DNA from: Pseudomonadota bacterium
Lineage (GTDB): Bacteria; Pseudomonadota; Gammaproteobacteria; Xanthomonadales; Xanthomonadaceae
DNA: 8,997 nucleotides
Reading direction: 5' to 3'
Assembly (NCBI GenBank): GCA_023423235.1
Contig: JAFAFY010000168.1
Location: 1 to 8,997 of the forward strand
The position numbers and the translations under genes are program-made. The notes beneath the pieces were generated by a model. The model was not told the origin of the DNA. It saw nothing but the letters and a program-made list of their open reading frames with translations, and did no database searches. How positions within the stretch are numbered: the stretch's first letter is position 1; each line of letters opens with the position of its first letter. Shown in pieces: positions 1-6,318 of this stretch.

Positions 1-986
1 CAAAGTTCCGCCAGCGGCCGCCATTCGATCTCGAAGTCGGTCCCGGCGTGGCCCATGATCCGGGTGGTGCGCAGGTGCAGGAAGGTCGGCCGGCGGGTGC
101 GGCGGCAGTGTTCGACGGCACGCTGCACGTCGCCGTAGCCGGCGGCGAGGTCGAGGCCGTCGGCGGCGAAATAGTCCAGGTCCGGGCGAGTGGCGAAGTT
201 GCGCGCGATCCAGCCGTCCGGGGTCTTGACCGAGATGCCGATGCCGTTGTCCTCGCAGACGAACAGCACCGGCGCCGGCAGCTTCTGATAGGCGGTCCAG
301 GCGGCCGCATTGAACGCGGTCTGGGCGCTGGCATGGTTGCTGGACGCGTCGCCGAACGAGCACACGACGATGCTGTCGTCCGGGACCGGCAGGGCGTGGC
401 CGATGCGCCGCGCCTGCTCGATCGCCACCGCGGTGCCGAAGGCCTTGGGCAGGTGCGAGGCGATGGTCGAGGTCTGCGGCAGCACCCACAGCGGCTTGCT
501 GCCCCAGACCTTGTGGCGGCCGCCGCTGGCGGGGTCGTCGCGGCTGGCGGCGAACGACAGCGCCGAATCCATCACCGGGTCGCGCGGCTGGCCGTCCTCG
601 CCCGGCAGCTTGCGGAAGCGCTCGGCCATGAACGCACCGCTGCGGTAGTGCAGGAAGGCCGGATCGGTATGCCGGGTCAGGCGCGCGACCATCGCATTGC
701 CCTCATGGCCGCTGGACCCGATGGTGTAGAAGACCTTGTTCTGCACCCGCAGCACCCGCGCCATCAGGTCCAGATGGCGGCTGATGAGCTGGGATTCGAA
801 CAGCTCGCGGAAACCGCGTGCATCCAGCCCGCTGCCCGGCAGTACGGGATCGACATCGAACGGCGGCGCTTCCGCGCGCCGGCCGTGCCAGGCGCCGACG
901 AACTCGCCGAAGTTGACGTCGCAGATCTCGGCCCGGTTGAGGCCCTTCATGCGTGCGGGGATCGGATCGGGAGCAGTGGCGGACAT
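1..986 (-). CDS. Alpha-keto-acid dehydrogenase E1 component, probably fused alpha/beta type (3' end outside window)
   Basis: Partial gene; the first 328 codons are visible and the frame is still open at the left edge. The protein is the E1-alpha (thiamine diphosphate-dependent) part of a 2-oxo-acid dehydrogenase complex, which decarboxylates a 2-oxo acid and passes the acyl group to the lipoyl E2 subunit in the cytoplasm. Visible evidence: a GSSGHEGNA segment at residues 90-98 like the substrate/TPP loop of branched-chain E1-alpha; a TPP-Mg motif that starts with GDASSN at 212-217 and ends at EDNG with Asn247; and TTRIMGHAGTD near residue 310. The start at 986 is preceded by GAAGAG at a suitable distance, while an internal Met13 has no such site. 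From recalled xanthomonad relatives I infer that the missing part carries the transketolase-like beta half in the same chain. Such proteins are sometimes mislabelled as transporters. The gene lies 63 bp downstream of the GST gene and is probably cotranscribed. The substrate cannot be read from the sequence. Confidence 0.9.
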   Translation of the reverse strand, partial: MSATAPDPIPARMKGLNRAEICDVNFGEFVGAWHGRRAEAPPFDVDPVLPGSGLDARGFRELFESQLISRHLDLMARVLRVQNKVFYTIGSSGHEGNAMVARLTRHTDPAFLHYRSGAFMAERFRKLPGEDGQPRDPVMDSALSFAASRDDPASGGRHKVWGSKPLWVLPQTSTIASHLPKAFGTAVAIEQARRIGHALPVPDDSIVVCSFGDASSNHASAQTAFNAAAWTAYQKLPAPVLFVCEDNGIGISVKTPDGWIARNFATRPDLDYFAADGLDLAAGYGDVQRAVEHCRRTRRPTFLHLRTTRIMGHAGTDFEIEWRPLAEL

Positions 987-1049
987 GCGTTCTCTTCGGT
1001 TGCGGCAGGCAGCGCCTGCGCGAAAGGGAGATGGCGGGCGCGGGTTGCG

Positions 1050-1691
1050 CTAGCTGGAGGCTGCGATCAGCGCGGCGTTGGCGGACGCCGGCTCGGGCAT
1101 CGGCCGGAAGCCCGGCGTGGCCCGCACCCGCGCCAGCCAGTCGAGGACTGCCGGATACGCGGACAGGTCGAAGCCGCCGTGGCGCGCGACGTGGGTATAG
1201 GCGAACAGCGCGATGTCGGCGATTCCATAATCCGGGCCGGTGAACCAGGGCGCGGCCGAGAGATGGCGCTCCATCAAGGCCAGCGCCTGGTGCCCACGCG
1301 CGTGCAGGCCCGGCAGCTCCGTCCGACGCGGCGAATCCAGCGGCGTCCAGCCGCAGATGAAACGGGCCACGGCGATGCAGGGTTCGTGGCTGTACTGCTC
1401 GAAGAACAGCCAGGACAGCGCCTGCGCCCGCTGCCAGGCGTCCTGCGGCAGGAAGGGCGTGCCCTCGGCCAGCCAGACCAGCATCGCGTTGGATTCGGTC
1501 AGCACCGCGCCGTTGCCGCGGACCAGCACCGGCACCTTGCCGTTCGGGTTCAGGGCCAGGAACGCCGGGCTGCGGGTTGCGCCGCCAGGGCTGTCGACCT
1601 CGACCCAGCGGTACGCGCGCCCCAGCTGTTCCAGCAGCAGGCGCGGCTTGTGGCAATTGCCCGAGGCCGCGTAGCCATGCAGGGTGATCAT
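1050..1691 (-). CDS. Glutathione S-transferase family protein
   Basis: A 213-residue cytosolic GST, the usual length for the family. The N-terminal thioredoxin-fold domain (about residues 1-82) shows a beta-alpha start with SGNCHK at 10-15, where the catalytic Ser/Cys of bacterial GSTs sits. It also has the cis-proline motif in NGKVPVL (Pro54) and the glutathione gamma-glutamyl contact TESNA (Glu66-Ser67). The helical C-terminal domain (about 88-200) has the conserved N-capping segment around YGIADIAL (Asp159). It would conjugate or reduce electrophiles using glutathione; the substrate is unknown. The chosen start gives a natural N-terminus (MITLHGY) and its ATG overlaps the stop of the upstream GNAT gene as ATGA, which argues for coupled translation. 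A longer open frame extends upstream to about 2369, but it lies over the GNAT gene and is a shadow. Confidence 0.92.
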   Translation of the reverse strand: MITLHGYAASGNCHKPRLLLEQLGRAYRWVEVDSPGGATRSPAFLALNPNGKVPVLVRGNGAVLTESNAMLVWLAEGTPFLPQDAWQRAQALSWLFFEQYSHEPCIAVARFICGWTPLDSPRRTELPGLHARGHQALALMERHLSAAPWFTGPDYGIADIALFAYTHVARHGGFDLSAYPAVLDWLARVRATPGFRPMPEPASANAALIAASS

Positions 1692-2251
1692 CGCTGCGCC
1701 TGCCGTGCGCGCCAGTCGGCGCGCGACTGTCCCCAGACCTCGACCGGCTTGTCCTGGTACGGCTCGGGCAACTGGCCCATGCGCAGCCGCCGCGATCCGA
1801 GCCTGCGCGCCACTGCCTTGGACGCCAGGTTGTCGGGGTCGATGGTGTGGATGACCTCGTCCCAGCCCAGCGCATCGAAGGCCCAGTCGATCGTCGCGCT
1901 GGCCGCCTCGACCGCGTAGCCATGGCGCCAGGCCGCGCGCACCACGCTCCAGCCAACCTCGGTACCGGGCCAGCCCTCCGGTTGCCAGGGACCGACCCGG
2001 CCCAGCCAGGCGCCGCTGTCCTTGTCGATCAGCGAGAACATCGCAAAGCCCTTGAGGTGCCAGGTGCCGGCCATCGCCGCCAGCGAACGCCACGCCAGCG
2101 GACGCGGCTCGGCGCCGCCGATGTAGCGCGCCGCCTCGGGATCGGCGCGGAACGCCGCCCAGGCTTCGAAATCCTCCGAGGTGGGCGGACGCAGCCACAG
2201 GCGCGCCGTCTCCAGCGTCGGTCCCAGCGGCGAAGTGGGCCGCCCGCTCAT
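1688..2251 (-). CDS. GNAT family N-acetyltransferase (RimJ/RimL type), downstream copy of a tandem pair
   Basis: A 187-residue GNAT acetyltransferase, which would transfer acetyl from acetyl-CoA to an amine on a protein N-terminus or a small molecule; the acceptor is unknown. The fold order is clear: beta1 TARLWLR near residue 18, the GPWQPEGWPGTEVG strand/turn at 87-100, the acetyl-CoA pyrophosphate loop WRHGYAVEA at 108-116, then helix AIDWAFDALGW and the DNLASKAVARRLG segment (140-152) typical of RimJ/L-like enzymes. It is about 58% identical by hand count over 177 aligned positions to the gene just upstream, so the two are tandem duplicates. In its loop, Arg109 and His110 replace the Gly and Gln of the sister copy. 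The start overlaps the sister gene's stop as ATGA, with AGGA a few bases upstream; its own stop overlaps the GST start in the same way. Confidence 0.92.
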   Translation of the reverse strand: MSGRPTSPLGPTLETARLWLRPPTSEDFEAWAAFRADPEAARYIGGAEPRPLAWRSLAAMAGTWHLKGFAMFSLIDKDSGAWLGRVGPWQPEGWPGTEVGWSVVRAAWRHGYAVEAASATIDWAFDALGWDEVIHTIDPDNLASKAVARRLGSRRLRMGQLPEPYQDKPVEVWGQSRADWRARQAQR

Positions 2252-2462
2252 GCGTCCTGGCCCCCGGCGCGGCGCGCCCGCCACTGCGGCGCGCTCTGCC
2301 GCCAGATCTCCACCGCCGCGGTCTCGTGCGGGGGCGGCAGGCGCCCGGGTCCGCTGTAGACCGAGCCAAGCCGCTGCGCCACGCGCTTCGAAGCCACGTT
2401 GCCCGGGGCGATGCAGTGGATCACCTCGTCCCAGCCCAGCGCGTCGAACGCCCAGTCGATCG
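1854..2462 (-). repeat. Dispersed DNA-level remnant of the GNAT gene duplication
   Basis: A 40-bp block at 1854-1893 recurs at 2423-2462 with only two mismatches. It encodes the shared stretch around DWAFDALGWDEV in both acetyltransferases. The flanking segments near 1957-2018 and 2526-2588 are also clearly similar. The offset of 569 bp matches the two genes aligned with a two-residue difference at the N-terminus. This is sequence shared through gene duplication (or later conversion), not a mobile element. Confidence 0.85.
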
Positions 2463-2814
2463 CTGCGACCGAAGCCTCGTAGGCGAACCCCTGGCCCCAG
2501 GCATCGGGATGCAGCATGTAGCCGACCTCGGTGCCGGGCCAGCCGTCCGGCTGCCACGGCCCCGCCTGCCCCAGCCAGCGGCCGCTGGCGGTCTCGACGA
2601 TCGAGAACATGCCAAAGCCCTGCACCGCCCATGCGCCGGGCATCTGCAGGAAGCGCCGCCATGCGCCCGCGCGCGGCAGGTGGCCGCCGATATGGCGCGC
2701 CGCGACCTCGTCGCCGATGACCTCGGCGTAACGCTCGAAATCCTCGATCCGCGGCACCCGCAGCGTCAGCCGCGCGGTATGCAGTTGCGGACCCAGGTTG
2801 CTTGCCTGCGACAT
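2248..2814 (-). CDS. GNAT family N-acetyltransferase (RimJ/RimL type), upstream copy of a tandem pair
   Basis: A 188-residue GNAT acetyltransferase using acetyl-CoA; the acceptor is unknown. Visible motifs are HTARLTLR at 12-19, RIEDFE at 22-27, the GPWQPDGWPGTEVG block at 85-98, the acetyl-CoA loop WGQGFAYEA at 106-114, DWAFDALGWDEVIH at 120-133, and NVASKRVAQRLG at 139-150. All of these recur in the next gene downstream. The start at 2814 is fixed by a strong GGGAGGG ribosome-binding site six bases upstream. It follows gcdH by 54 bp with no clear terminator in between, so it probably belongs to the same transcript. Downstream, its stop overlaps the second GNAT start by four bases. The two copies differ most at the N-terminus, in residues 45-60 and after residue 150, which may reflect different acceptors; that last point is inference. 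Confidence 0.92.
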   Translation of the reverse strand: MSQASNLGPQLHTARLTLRVPRIEDFERYAEVIGDEVAARHIGGHLPRAGAWRRFLQMPGAWAVQGFGMFSIVETASGRWLGQAGPWQPDGWPGTEVGYMLHPDAWGQGFAYEASVAAIDWAFDALGWDEVIHCIAPGNVASKRVAQRLGSVYSGPGRLPPPHETAAVEIWRQSAPQWRARRAGGQDA

Positions 2815-2820
2815 GTCGTC

Positions 2821-2825
2821 CCTCC
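2821..2825 (-). promoter_or_regulatory. Strong ribosome-binding site of the first GNAT gene
   Basis: On the minus strand the sequence reads GGGAGGG six bases before the ATG at 2814, close to the Shine-Dalgarno consensus. It is the strongest such site in the leftward gene block and supports fresh initiation at the head of the coupled GNAT-GNAT-GST trio. Confidence 0.75.
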
Positions 2826-2868
2826 CGACGATGTGGCGCGGACCCGGCTCAGGAATGGGCCGGCGCCG

Positions 2869-4032
2869 TCAGAACGCGTTGATCCCGGTCAGTTCGCGGC
2901 CGACCACCAGCTGGTGCACGGTTTCGGTGCCCTCGTAGGTGATCACCGACTCGAGGTTGAGCGCGTGGCGGATCGGGCAGTGCTCGGTGGTGATGCCGGC
3001 GCCGCCCAGCAGGTCGCGCGCCTCGCGGGCGATGTCGATCGCCATGCGGCAGTTGTTCCACTTCGCCAGCGAAACCTGGGTGGGCTGCATCCTGCCGGCG
3101 TCCTTCAGCCGCCCCAGTTGCAGCGACAGCAGCTGCGCGCTGGTGATGCGGCGCGCCCAGTCGGCCAGCTTGATCTGCGCGCTCTGGGTCGCCGCCACCG
3201 GGCGGTCGAACAGGATGCGCTCCTTGCTGTAGCCCAGCGCCTCGTCGAGGCAGGCGATCGCCGCGCCGATCGGCCCCCAGGTGATGCCGTAGCGGGCCTG
3301 GGTCAGGCAGCCCAGCGGGCCCTTGAGGCCCTTGACGTTCGGCAGCCGGTTGGCTTCGGGCACGCGCACGTTGTCGAGGAACAGCGCGCTGGTCACCGAC
3401 GCGCGCAGGCTCATCTTGTGCTTGATCTGCTGGGCGCTGAAGCCGGCGAAGTCCTTCTCGACGATGAAGCCCTGGATGCCGTCGTCGGTCTTGGCCCAGA
3501 CGATGGCGATGTCGGCCAGGTTGCCGTTGGTGATCCACATCTTCGAGCCGTTGAGCACCCAGTCGCCGCCATCGCGCCTGGCGTGGGTCTTCATGTTGCC
3601 GGGGTCGGAACCGCCGTGGGGCTCGGTCAGGCCGAAGCAGCCGATGACCTTGCCCGCGGCCATGTCGGGCAGCCAGCGACGGCGCTGTTCCTCGGCACCG
3701 TAGGCGTAGATGGGGTACATGCACAGCGAGGACTGCACGCTGGCGAAACTGCGCAGGCCGGAATCGCCGCGCTCCAGCTCCTGGCAGATCAGGCCGTAGC
3801 TGACGTAGTTGAGTTCCGAGCCGCCGTACTCGGCCGGCAGGGTTGCGCCCAGCAGACCCAGCCCGGCGATCTCGGGAATCAGTTCGGTCGGGAAGCGACC
3901 GTCGTCGAAGCATTCGCCGATGATCGGCAGCACCCGCTCGTCGGTGAACCGCGCCACGCTGTCCTGGACCGCGCGCTCCTCTTCGCTGAGCAGGGAGCGG
4001 ACATCGAAGAGGTCGTGGGGATGCAGGGCCAT
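2869..4032 (-). CDS. gcdH: Glutaryl-CoA dehydrogenase
   Basis: A 387-residue FAD-dependent acyl-CoA dehydrogenase that oxidises and decarboxylates glutaryl-CoA to crotonyl-CoA and CO2 in lysine, hydroxylysine and tryptophan breakdown, passing electrons to ETF. Length is typical for the family. The assignment to the glutaryl branch rests on RSFASVQSSL at 94-103, which matches the RSxxSVQSSL stretch of known GCDHs with the substrate carboxylate-binding Arg94. It is also supported by FGLTEPHGGSDPGNMKT at 133-149 and WITNG at 166-170 (FAD and substrate binding), and by the C-terminal YEGTETVH at 366-373, where Glu367 is the expected catalytic base. The GRELTGINAF ending is characteristic too. The start at 4032 gives a normal N-terminus, although its ribosome-binding site (GGAACG) is weak. 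It heads the leftward block and has a candidate -10 box 28 bp upstream. Confidence 0.95.
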   Translation of the reverse strand: MALHPHDLFDVRSLLSEEERAVQDSVARFTDERVLPIIGECFDDGRFPTELIPEIAGLGLLGATLPAEYGGSELNYVSYGLICQELERGDSGLRSFASVQSSLCMYPIYAYGAEEQRRRWLPDMAAGKVIGCFGLTEPHGGSDPGNMKTHARRDGGDWVLNGSKMWITNGNLADIAIVWAKTDDGIQGFIVEKDFAGFSAQQIKHKMSLRASVTSALFLDNVRVPEANRLPNVKGLKGPLGCLTQARYGITWGPIGAAIACLDEALGYSKERILFDRPVAATQSAQIKLADWARRITSAQLLSLQLGRLKDAGRMQPTQVSLAKWNNCRMAIDIAREARDLLGGAGITTEHCPIRHALNLESVITYEGTETVHQLVVGRELTGINAF

Positions 4033-4059
4033 GTGGATCGTTCCGACGGAAGGTCGGGC

Positions 4060-4065
4060 ATTGTA
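4060..4065 (-). promoter_or_regulatory. Candidate -10 box upstream of gcdH
   Basis: The minus strand reads TACAAT, five of six matches to TATAAT, with its downstream edge 27 bases before the gcdH start codon. No good -35 hexamer lies at 16-18 bp. The call rests on the -10 match and its position only. Confidence 0.35.
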
Positions 4066-4146
4066 TCGGGGGCCGCCGGCACACGATTCCGCAGCGCGTC
4101 AAACGCCGCACCGCCGCCGCGATCGCCGATGCGCGCGCCAACGGGA

Positions 4147-4171
4147 AAGGGCCGGCGCATGGCCGGCCCTT
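4147..4171 (-). terminator. Hairpin terminator downstream of the glycine-zipper gene
   Basis: A perfect 10-bp stem (AAGGGCCGGC paired with GCCGGCCCTT) encloses the five-base loop GCATG. It lies about 50 bp past the stop of the leftward glycine-zipper gene and just upstream of the gcdH promoter region. On the minus strand the stem is followed by TTTCCCGTT, a short and interrupted T tract, so termination may be only partly efficient. On the plus strand TTGTTCC follows, but no plus-strand gene ends here. Confidence 0.6.
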
Positions 4172-4223
4172 GTTCCTCCCTGCAGCACCTCACCTCCGCA
4201 GGCGAGTGCCTGCGCGGCGTTGC

Positions 4224-5021
4224 TCAGCCGCGCTCGGCGGTGGCGTCGACCGCGGCGGTCATCACCCGGCCGTCGATTACCGGCAGGCGCTCGCCCGGCT
4301 CCTCGTTCATGCGGATGGTGCGCTCGGCGCCATCGTAACGATAGGTGACGTCATAACCCACGGTGCGCTGCGTCTCGCCCAACTCGATGCGGTTGCCTGG
4401 CTTGCTGTCGGTGCGCATGGTGCCGGTGGTGCCATCCGGATTGCGATAGGTCACGTTCCAGGCCACGACGCGCGAGGACTGCGACGAATCCTGCACCGTG
4501 CGGCACTGGCGGTCGACGCGCTCGGTCACCCGACCGCCAACATGGTTGCGGTCGACCCGGTTGCCGACATAGCCACCCGCGGCGGCGCCAGCTGCGGTCG
4601 CCACCTTGCGCCCGCTGCCGCTGCCGATCTGGTTGCCAATCAGGCCGCCGACCACGGCGCCGACCACGGTGCCACCGACATTGCCGTCACGTTCGGGCAA
4701 CCGTTCCTGCACCACGACGTCCTCGCAGACCTCGCGCGGCGACGTACTGGTCATGGTCTCGCGCACCGGGTCGGTGCCCAGCACGGTGGCGTACAGGGTT
4801 TCCGGCTCGGTCACAGGGGCTACCGTCACGACATCGGCATAGTCCAGGCTGTCGCGCGTGGCGGCGACCGGCTCGCCGGTCTCGGCATCGACCGCGGCGC
4901 CGGCTTCCAGGATCGCCGCACCGGTGGGAGACACGCTGTCGCGGTTGTTGTGATACGCGCCAACGGCGACGCCGCCGACCAGAAGCGATGCCAGTGCGAT
5001 CGCGAGAGTATTGCCCTTCAT
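4224..5021 (-). CDS. Glycine-zipper 2TM domain envelope protein with two C-terminal repeats
   Basis: A 265-residue exported or membrane-anchored protein of unknown precise role. Residues 1-22 are a short basic start plus hydrophobic stretch (signal peptide or anchor) with no lipobox cysteine. A linker of about 23-115 contains Cys99. Residues 117-155 form a glycine-zipper 2TM domain: small residues spaced every four positions (GGTVVGAVVGGLIGNQIG, then AGAAAGGYVGN), as in SlyB/OsmB-like proteins, which are proposed to associate with or span the outer membrane. The C-terminal region contains two related segments, about 187-214 and 223-249, each with a V-T-Y-R core, then DG, then T-(M/I)-R, then PG-x-R. 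The start was set at 5021 because AAGGAG lies six bases upstream and a signal-like N-terminus follows; the open frame extends to 5159 without such a site. It is transcribed away from the DUF6116-like gene and has a hairpin terminator. Confidence 0.87.
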   Translation of the reverse strand: MKGNTLAIALASLLVGGVAVGAYHNNRDSVSPTGAAILEAGAAVDAETGEPVAATRDSLDYADVVTVAPVTEPETLYATVLGTDPVRETMTSTSPREVCEDVVVQERLPERDGNVGGTVVGAVVGGLIGNQIGSGSGRKVATAAGAAAGGYVGNRVDRNHVGGRVTERVDRQCRTVQDSSQSSRVVAWNVTYRNPDGTTGTMRTDSKPGNRIELGETQRTVGYDVTYRYDGAERTIRMNEEPGERLPVIDGRVMTAAVDATAERG

Positions 5022-5027
5022 CGACGT

Positions 5028-5033
5028 CTCCTT
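5028..5033 (-). promoter_or_regulatory. Consensus ribosome-binding site that fixes the glycine-zipper start
   Basis: AAGGAG on the minus strand lies six bases before the ATG at 5021. It decides for this start over upstream in-frame starts reaching to 5159, which would add 46 residues lacking a signal-like character. Confidence 0.8.
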
Positions 5034-5088
5034 CCGGCCTCTGCGGCCGCTGTCATGCCTGGCGAGCATTGCAGCACCTTCAAGCTGA

Positions 5089-5151
5089 ATGCCCGCCGGA
5101 AATGCGGCGATCAGACTGACGTGGTGATGAACATTGAAAACCGGCGGGCAT
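5089..5151. repeat. 11-bp perfect inverted repeat in a divergent intergenic region
   Basis: ATGCCCGCCGG at 5089-5099 is the exact reverse complement of CCGGCGGGCAT at 5141-5151, with a 41-bp spacer. It lies between the divergent glycine-zipper and DUF6116-like genes. The long spacer suits a cruciform, a looped two-site operator or a transcribed hairpin; the sequence does not decide between them. Confidence 0.6.
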
Positions 5152-5161
5152 GCAACCACGT
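5119..5161. repeat. 7-bp inverted repeat interlaced with the 11-bp one
   Basis: ACGTGGT at 5119-5125 and ACCACGT at 5155-5161 are exact reverse complements. The left arm falls inside the spacer of the 11-bp repeat and the right arm just outside it, so the two pairs interlace. A 7-bp match could be chance; its place in a divergent promoter region is what makes it notable. Confidence 0.35.
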
Positions 5162-5169
5162 GCTAGGGT
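5161..5169 (+). promoter_or_regulatory. Possible extended -10 promoter for the DUF6116-like gene
   Basis: TGC-TAGGGT fits an extended -10 (TGn plus a weak TATAAT match) 31 bp before the ATG at 5201. TTGAAA at 5134-5139 is a good -35 hexamer by itself, but it lies 24 bp away, too far for a normal sigma-70 pair. The right arm of the 7-bp inverted repeat ends at the first base of this element. Confidence 0.25.
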
Positions 5170-5200
5170 GACCGGCATCCCGTTCCGGCGGAGCACTACG

Positions 5201-5461
5201 ATGGCAAACCTGTTCACCGCCCCGCTGGTGGCCTGGCTCGGCAAGCTCAGCTACCCCCGCATGTTCCTGGTGATCGGCGTGCTGTTCGCCATCACCGTGG
5301 TGGTGCCGGACCCGATTCCCTTCGTCGACGAACTGCTGCTGGGCCTGACCACGATCGCCCTGGCCAACCGCAAGCGGAACAGGGGGCCGCGCGATGGCGC
5401 AGCCGCCGGTTCCAAGGCATCGGCACGCGCGCCCATCGACGGCGAGGCGCATCGCCACTGA
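5201..5461 (+). CDS. Small membrane protein, DUF6116-like
   Basis: An 86-residue protein with no assigned function. The N-terminal part (about residues 5-30) is hydrophobic, with LVAWLGKLSYPRMFLVIGVLFAI split over two lines of helix: LVAWLGKLSYPRMF then LVIGVLFAITVVV. It is followed by the conserved-looking PDPIPFVDELLLGL segment at 35-48 and a positively charged tail rich in Arg, Lys and Ala. The combination resembles small xanthomonad inner-membrane proteins that I recall as DUF6116; the family name is from memory. The start at 5201 is preceded by CGGAG nine bases upstream; the upstream in-frame ATG at 5150 has no comparable site. The next gene, the TatD-type hydrolase, starts 70 bp downstream on the same strand and may share its transcript. 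Confidence 0.75.
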   Translation: MANLFTAPLVAWLGKLSYPRMFLVIGVLFAITVVVPDPIPFVDELLLGLTTIALANRKRNRGPRDGAAAGSKASARAPIDGEAHRH

Positions 5462-5531
5462 CGACCTGCCGCCGGATATCTCAGCCGCATCTCTCGTGGC
5501 TGCGCATGCGCCTTTCAGGAACGGGACCGCC

Positions 5532-6302
5532 ATGCTGGTCGACAGCCATTGCCATCTCGACGTCGCGGCCTTCGATGGCGACCGCGGGGCAGTCATCGCG
5601 CAGGCCCAGGCGGCCGGCGTCGGCCGCATCGTCGTGCCGGCGATCCGGGCCCGCGACTGGCCGCGGCTGCGCGCCGTCTGTAACGGTCAACCGGGTCTGT
5701 TTGCCGCCTATGGGCTGCATCCGGTGTTCCTGTCCGACCATCGCGACGACGACCTCGACGCGCTGGGCGAGTGGATCGAACGTGAGCGCCCCGTCGCCGT
5801 GGGCGAATGCGGGCTGGACTTCTACGTCGCGGATCTGGATCGCGAGCGCCAGCACGTCTTGTTCGATGCCCAACTGGCGATCGCCCGCGCGCATGCCCTG
5901 CCCGTCATCATCCACGCGCGCCGCGCGGTCGATGCGGTGATCGCGGCGATCCGCCGCCACCCTGGCGTGCGTGGGGTGGTGCACAGTTTTTCCGGCAGTC
6001 CGGAACAGGCGGCGCAGCTGTTCGACCTCGGCTTCCTGGTCGGCATCGGCGGGCCGGTGACCTATGACCGCGCACAGCGCCTGCAGCGCACCGTCGCCAC
6101 CCTGCCGGCGGCGCAATTGCTGCTGGAAACAGATGCCCCCGACCAGCCCGATGCCGGCATCCGTGGCCAGCGCAACGTGCCCGCACGCCTGGCGCACATC
6201 GCCGGCGTGGTCGCGGCGCTGCGGGGCGAATCGCCGGAGACGCTGGCCGAGATCACCTCGTGCAATGCCGCGCGTCTGTTCGGCTGGTCCGATCCGGGTT
6301 GA
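5532..6302 (+). CDS. yjjV: TatD-family metal-dependent hydrolase, YjjV-like
   Basis: A 256-residue TIM-barrel metallohydrolase of the TatD family; members are metal-dependent deoxyribonucleases or related phosphoesterases, and the substrate of the YjjV branch is not settled. All expected metal ligands are visible: His6 and His8 in DSHCHLD, Glu92 in GECGLDF, His128 in LPVIIHAR, His151 in VVHSFSGS, and Asp201 in LLETDAPDQP. The fit is better with YjjV than with TatD or YcfH because of the VVHSFSGS and GIGGPVTY segments and the DAPDQPDAGIRGQ stretch. The start at 5532 places the metal motif at the very N-terminus, as usual, with CAGGAACGGG upstream. The open frame continues upstream to 5394 but there overlaps the preceding gene. 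It ends 16 bp from the convergent tcdA stop with no separate terminator. Confidence 0.93.
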   Translation: MLVDSHCHLDVAAFDGDRGAVIAQAQAAGVGRIVVPAIRARDWPRLRAVCNGQPGLFAAYGLHPVFLSDHRDDDLDALGEWIERERPVAVGECGLDFYVADLDRERQHVLFDAQLAIARAHALPVIIHARRAVDAVIAAIRRHPGVRGVVHSFSGSPEQAAQLFDLGFLVGIGGPVTYDRAQRLQRTVATLPAAQLLLETDAPDQPDAGIRGQRNVPARLAHIAGVVAALRGESPETLAEITSCNAARLFGWSDPG

Positions 6303-6318
6303 CCGGCGCGGCCTTGGA

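Noticed and set aside
1005..1019. GCAGGC-AGC-GCCTGC hairpin between the GST and E1 genes as a terminator
   Set aside because: The stem is only six bp and no T tract follows on the minus strand, so it is more likely a minor leader structure than a terminator.
48..1919. A 623-codon plus-strand open frame opposite E1, GST and part of GNAT
   Set aside because: Its translation is rich in Arg, Ala and Gly with no domain, and the minus-strand frames below it carry clear conserved motifs. It is a shadow produced by high GC content.
2849..4141. A 430-codon minus-strand open frame over gcdH
   Set aside because: It is offset by one frame from gcdH, which shows complete acyl-CoA dehydrogenase motifs. 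The translation is Arg/Pro/Gly-rich without motifs.
2326..4338. A 670-codon plus-strand open frame opposite gcdH and the first GNAT gene
   Set aside because: It mirrors the codon pattern of gcdH, has no recognisable domain or ribosome-binding site, and crosses several real gene boundaries.
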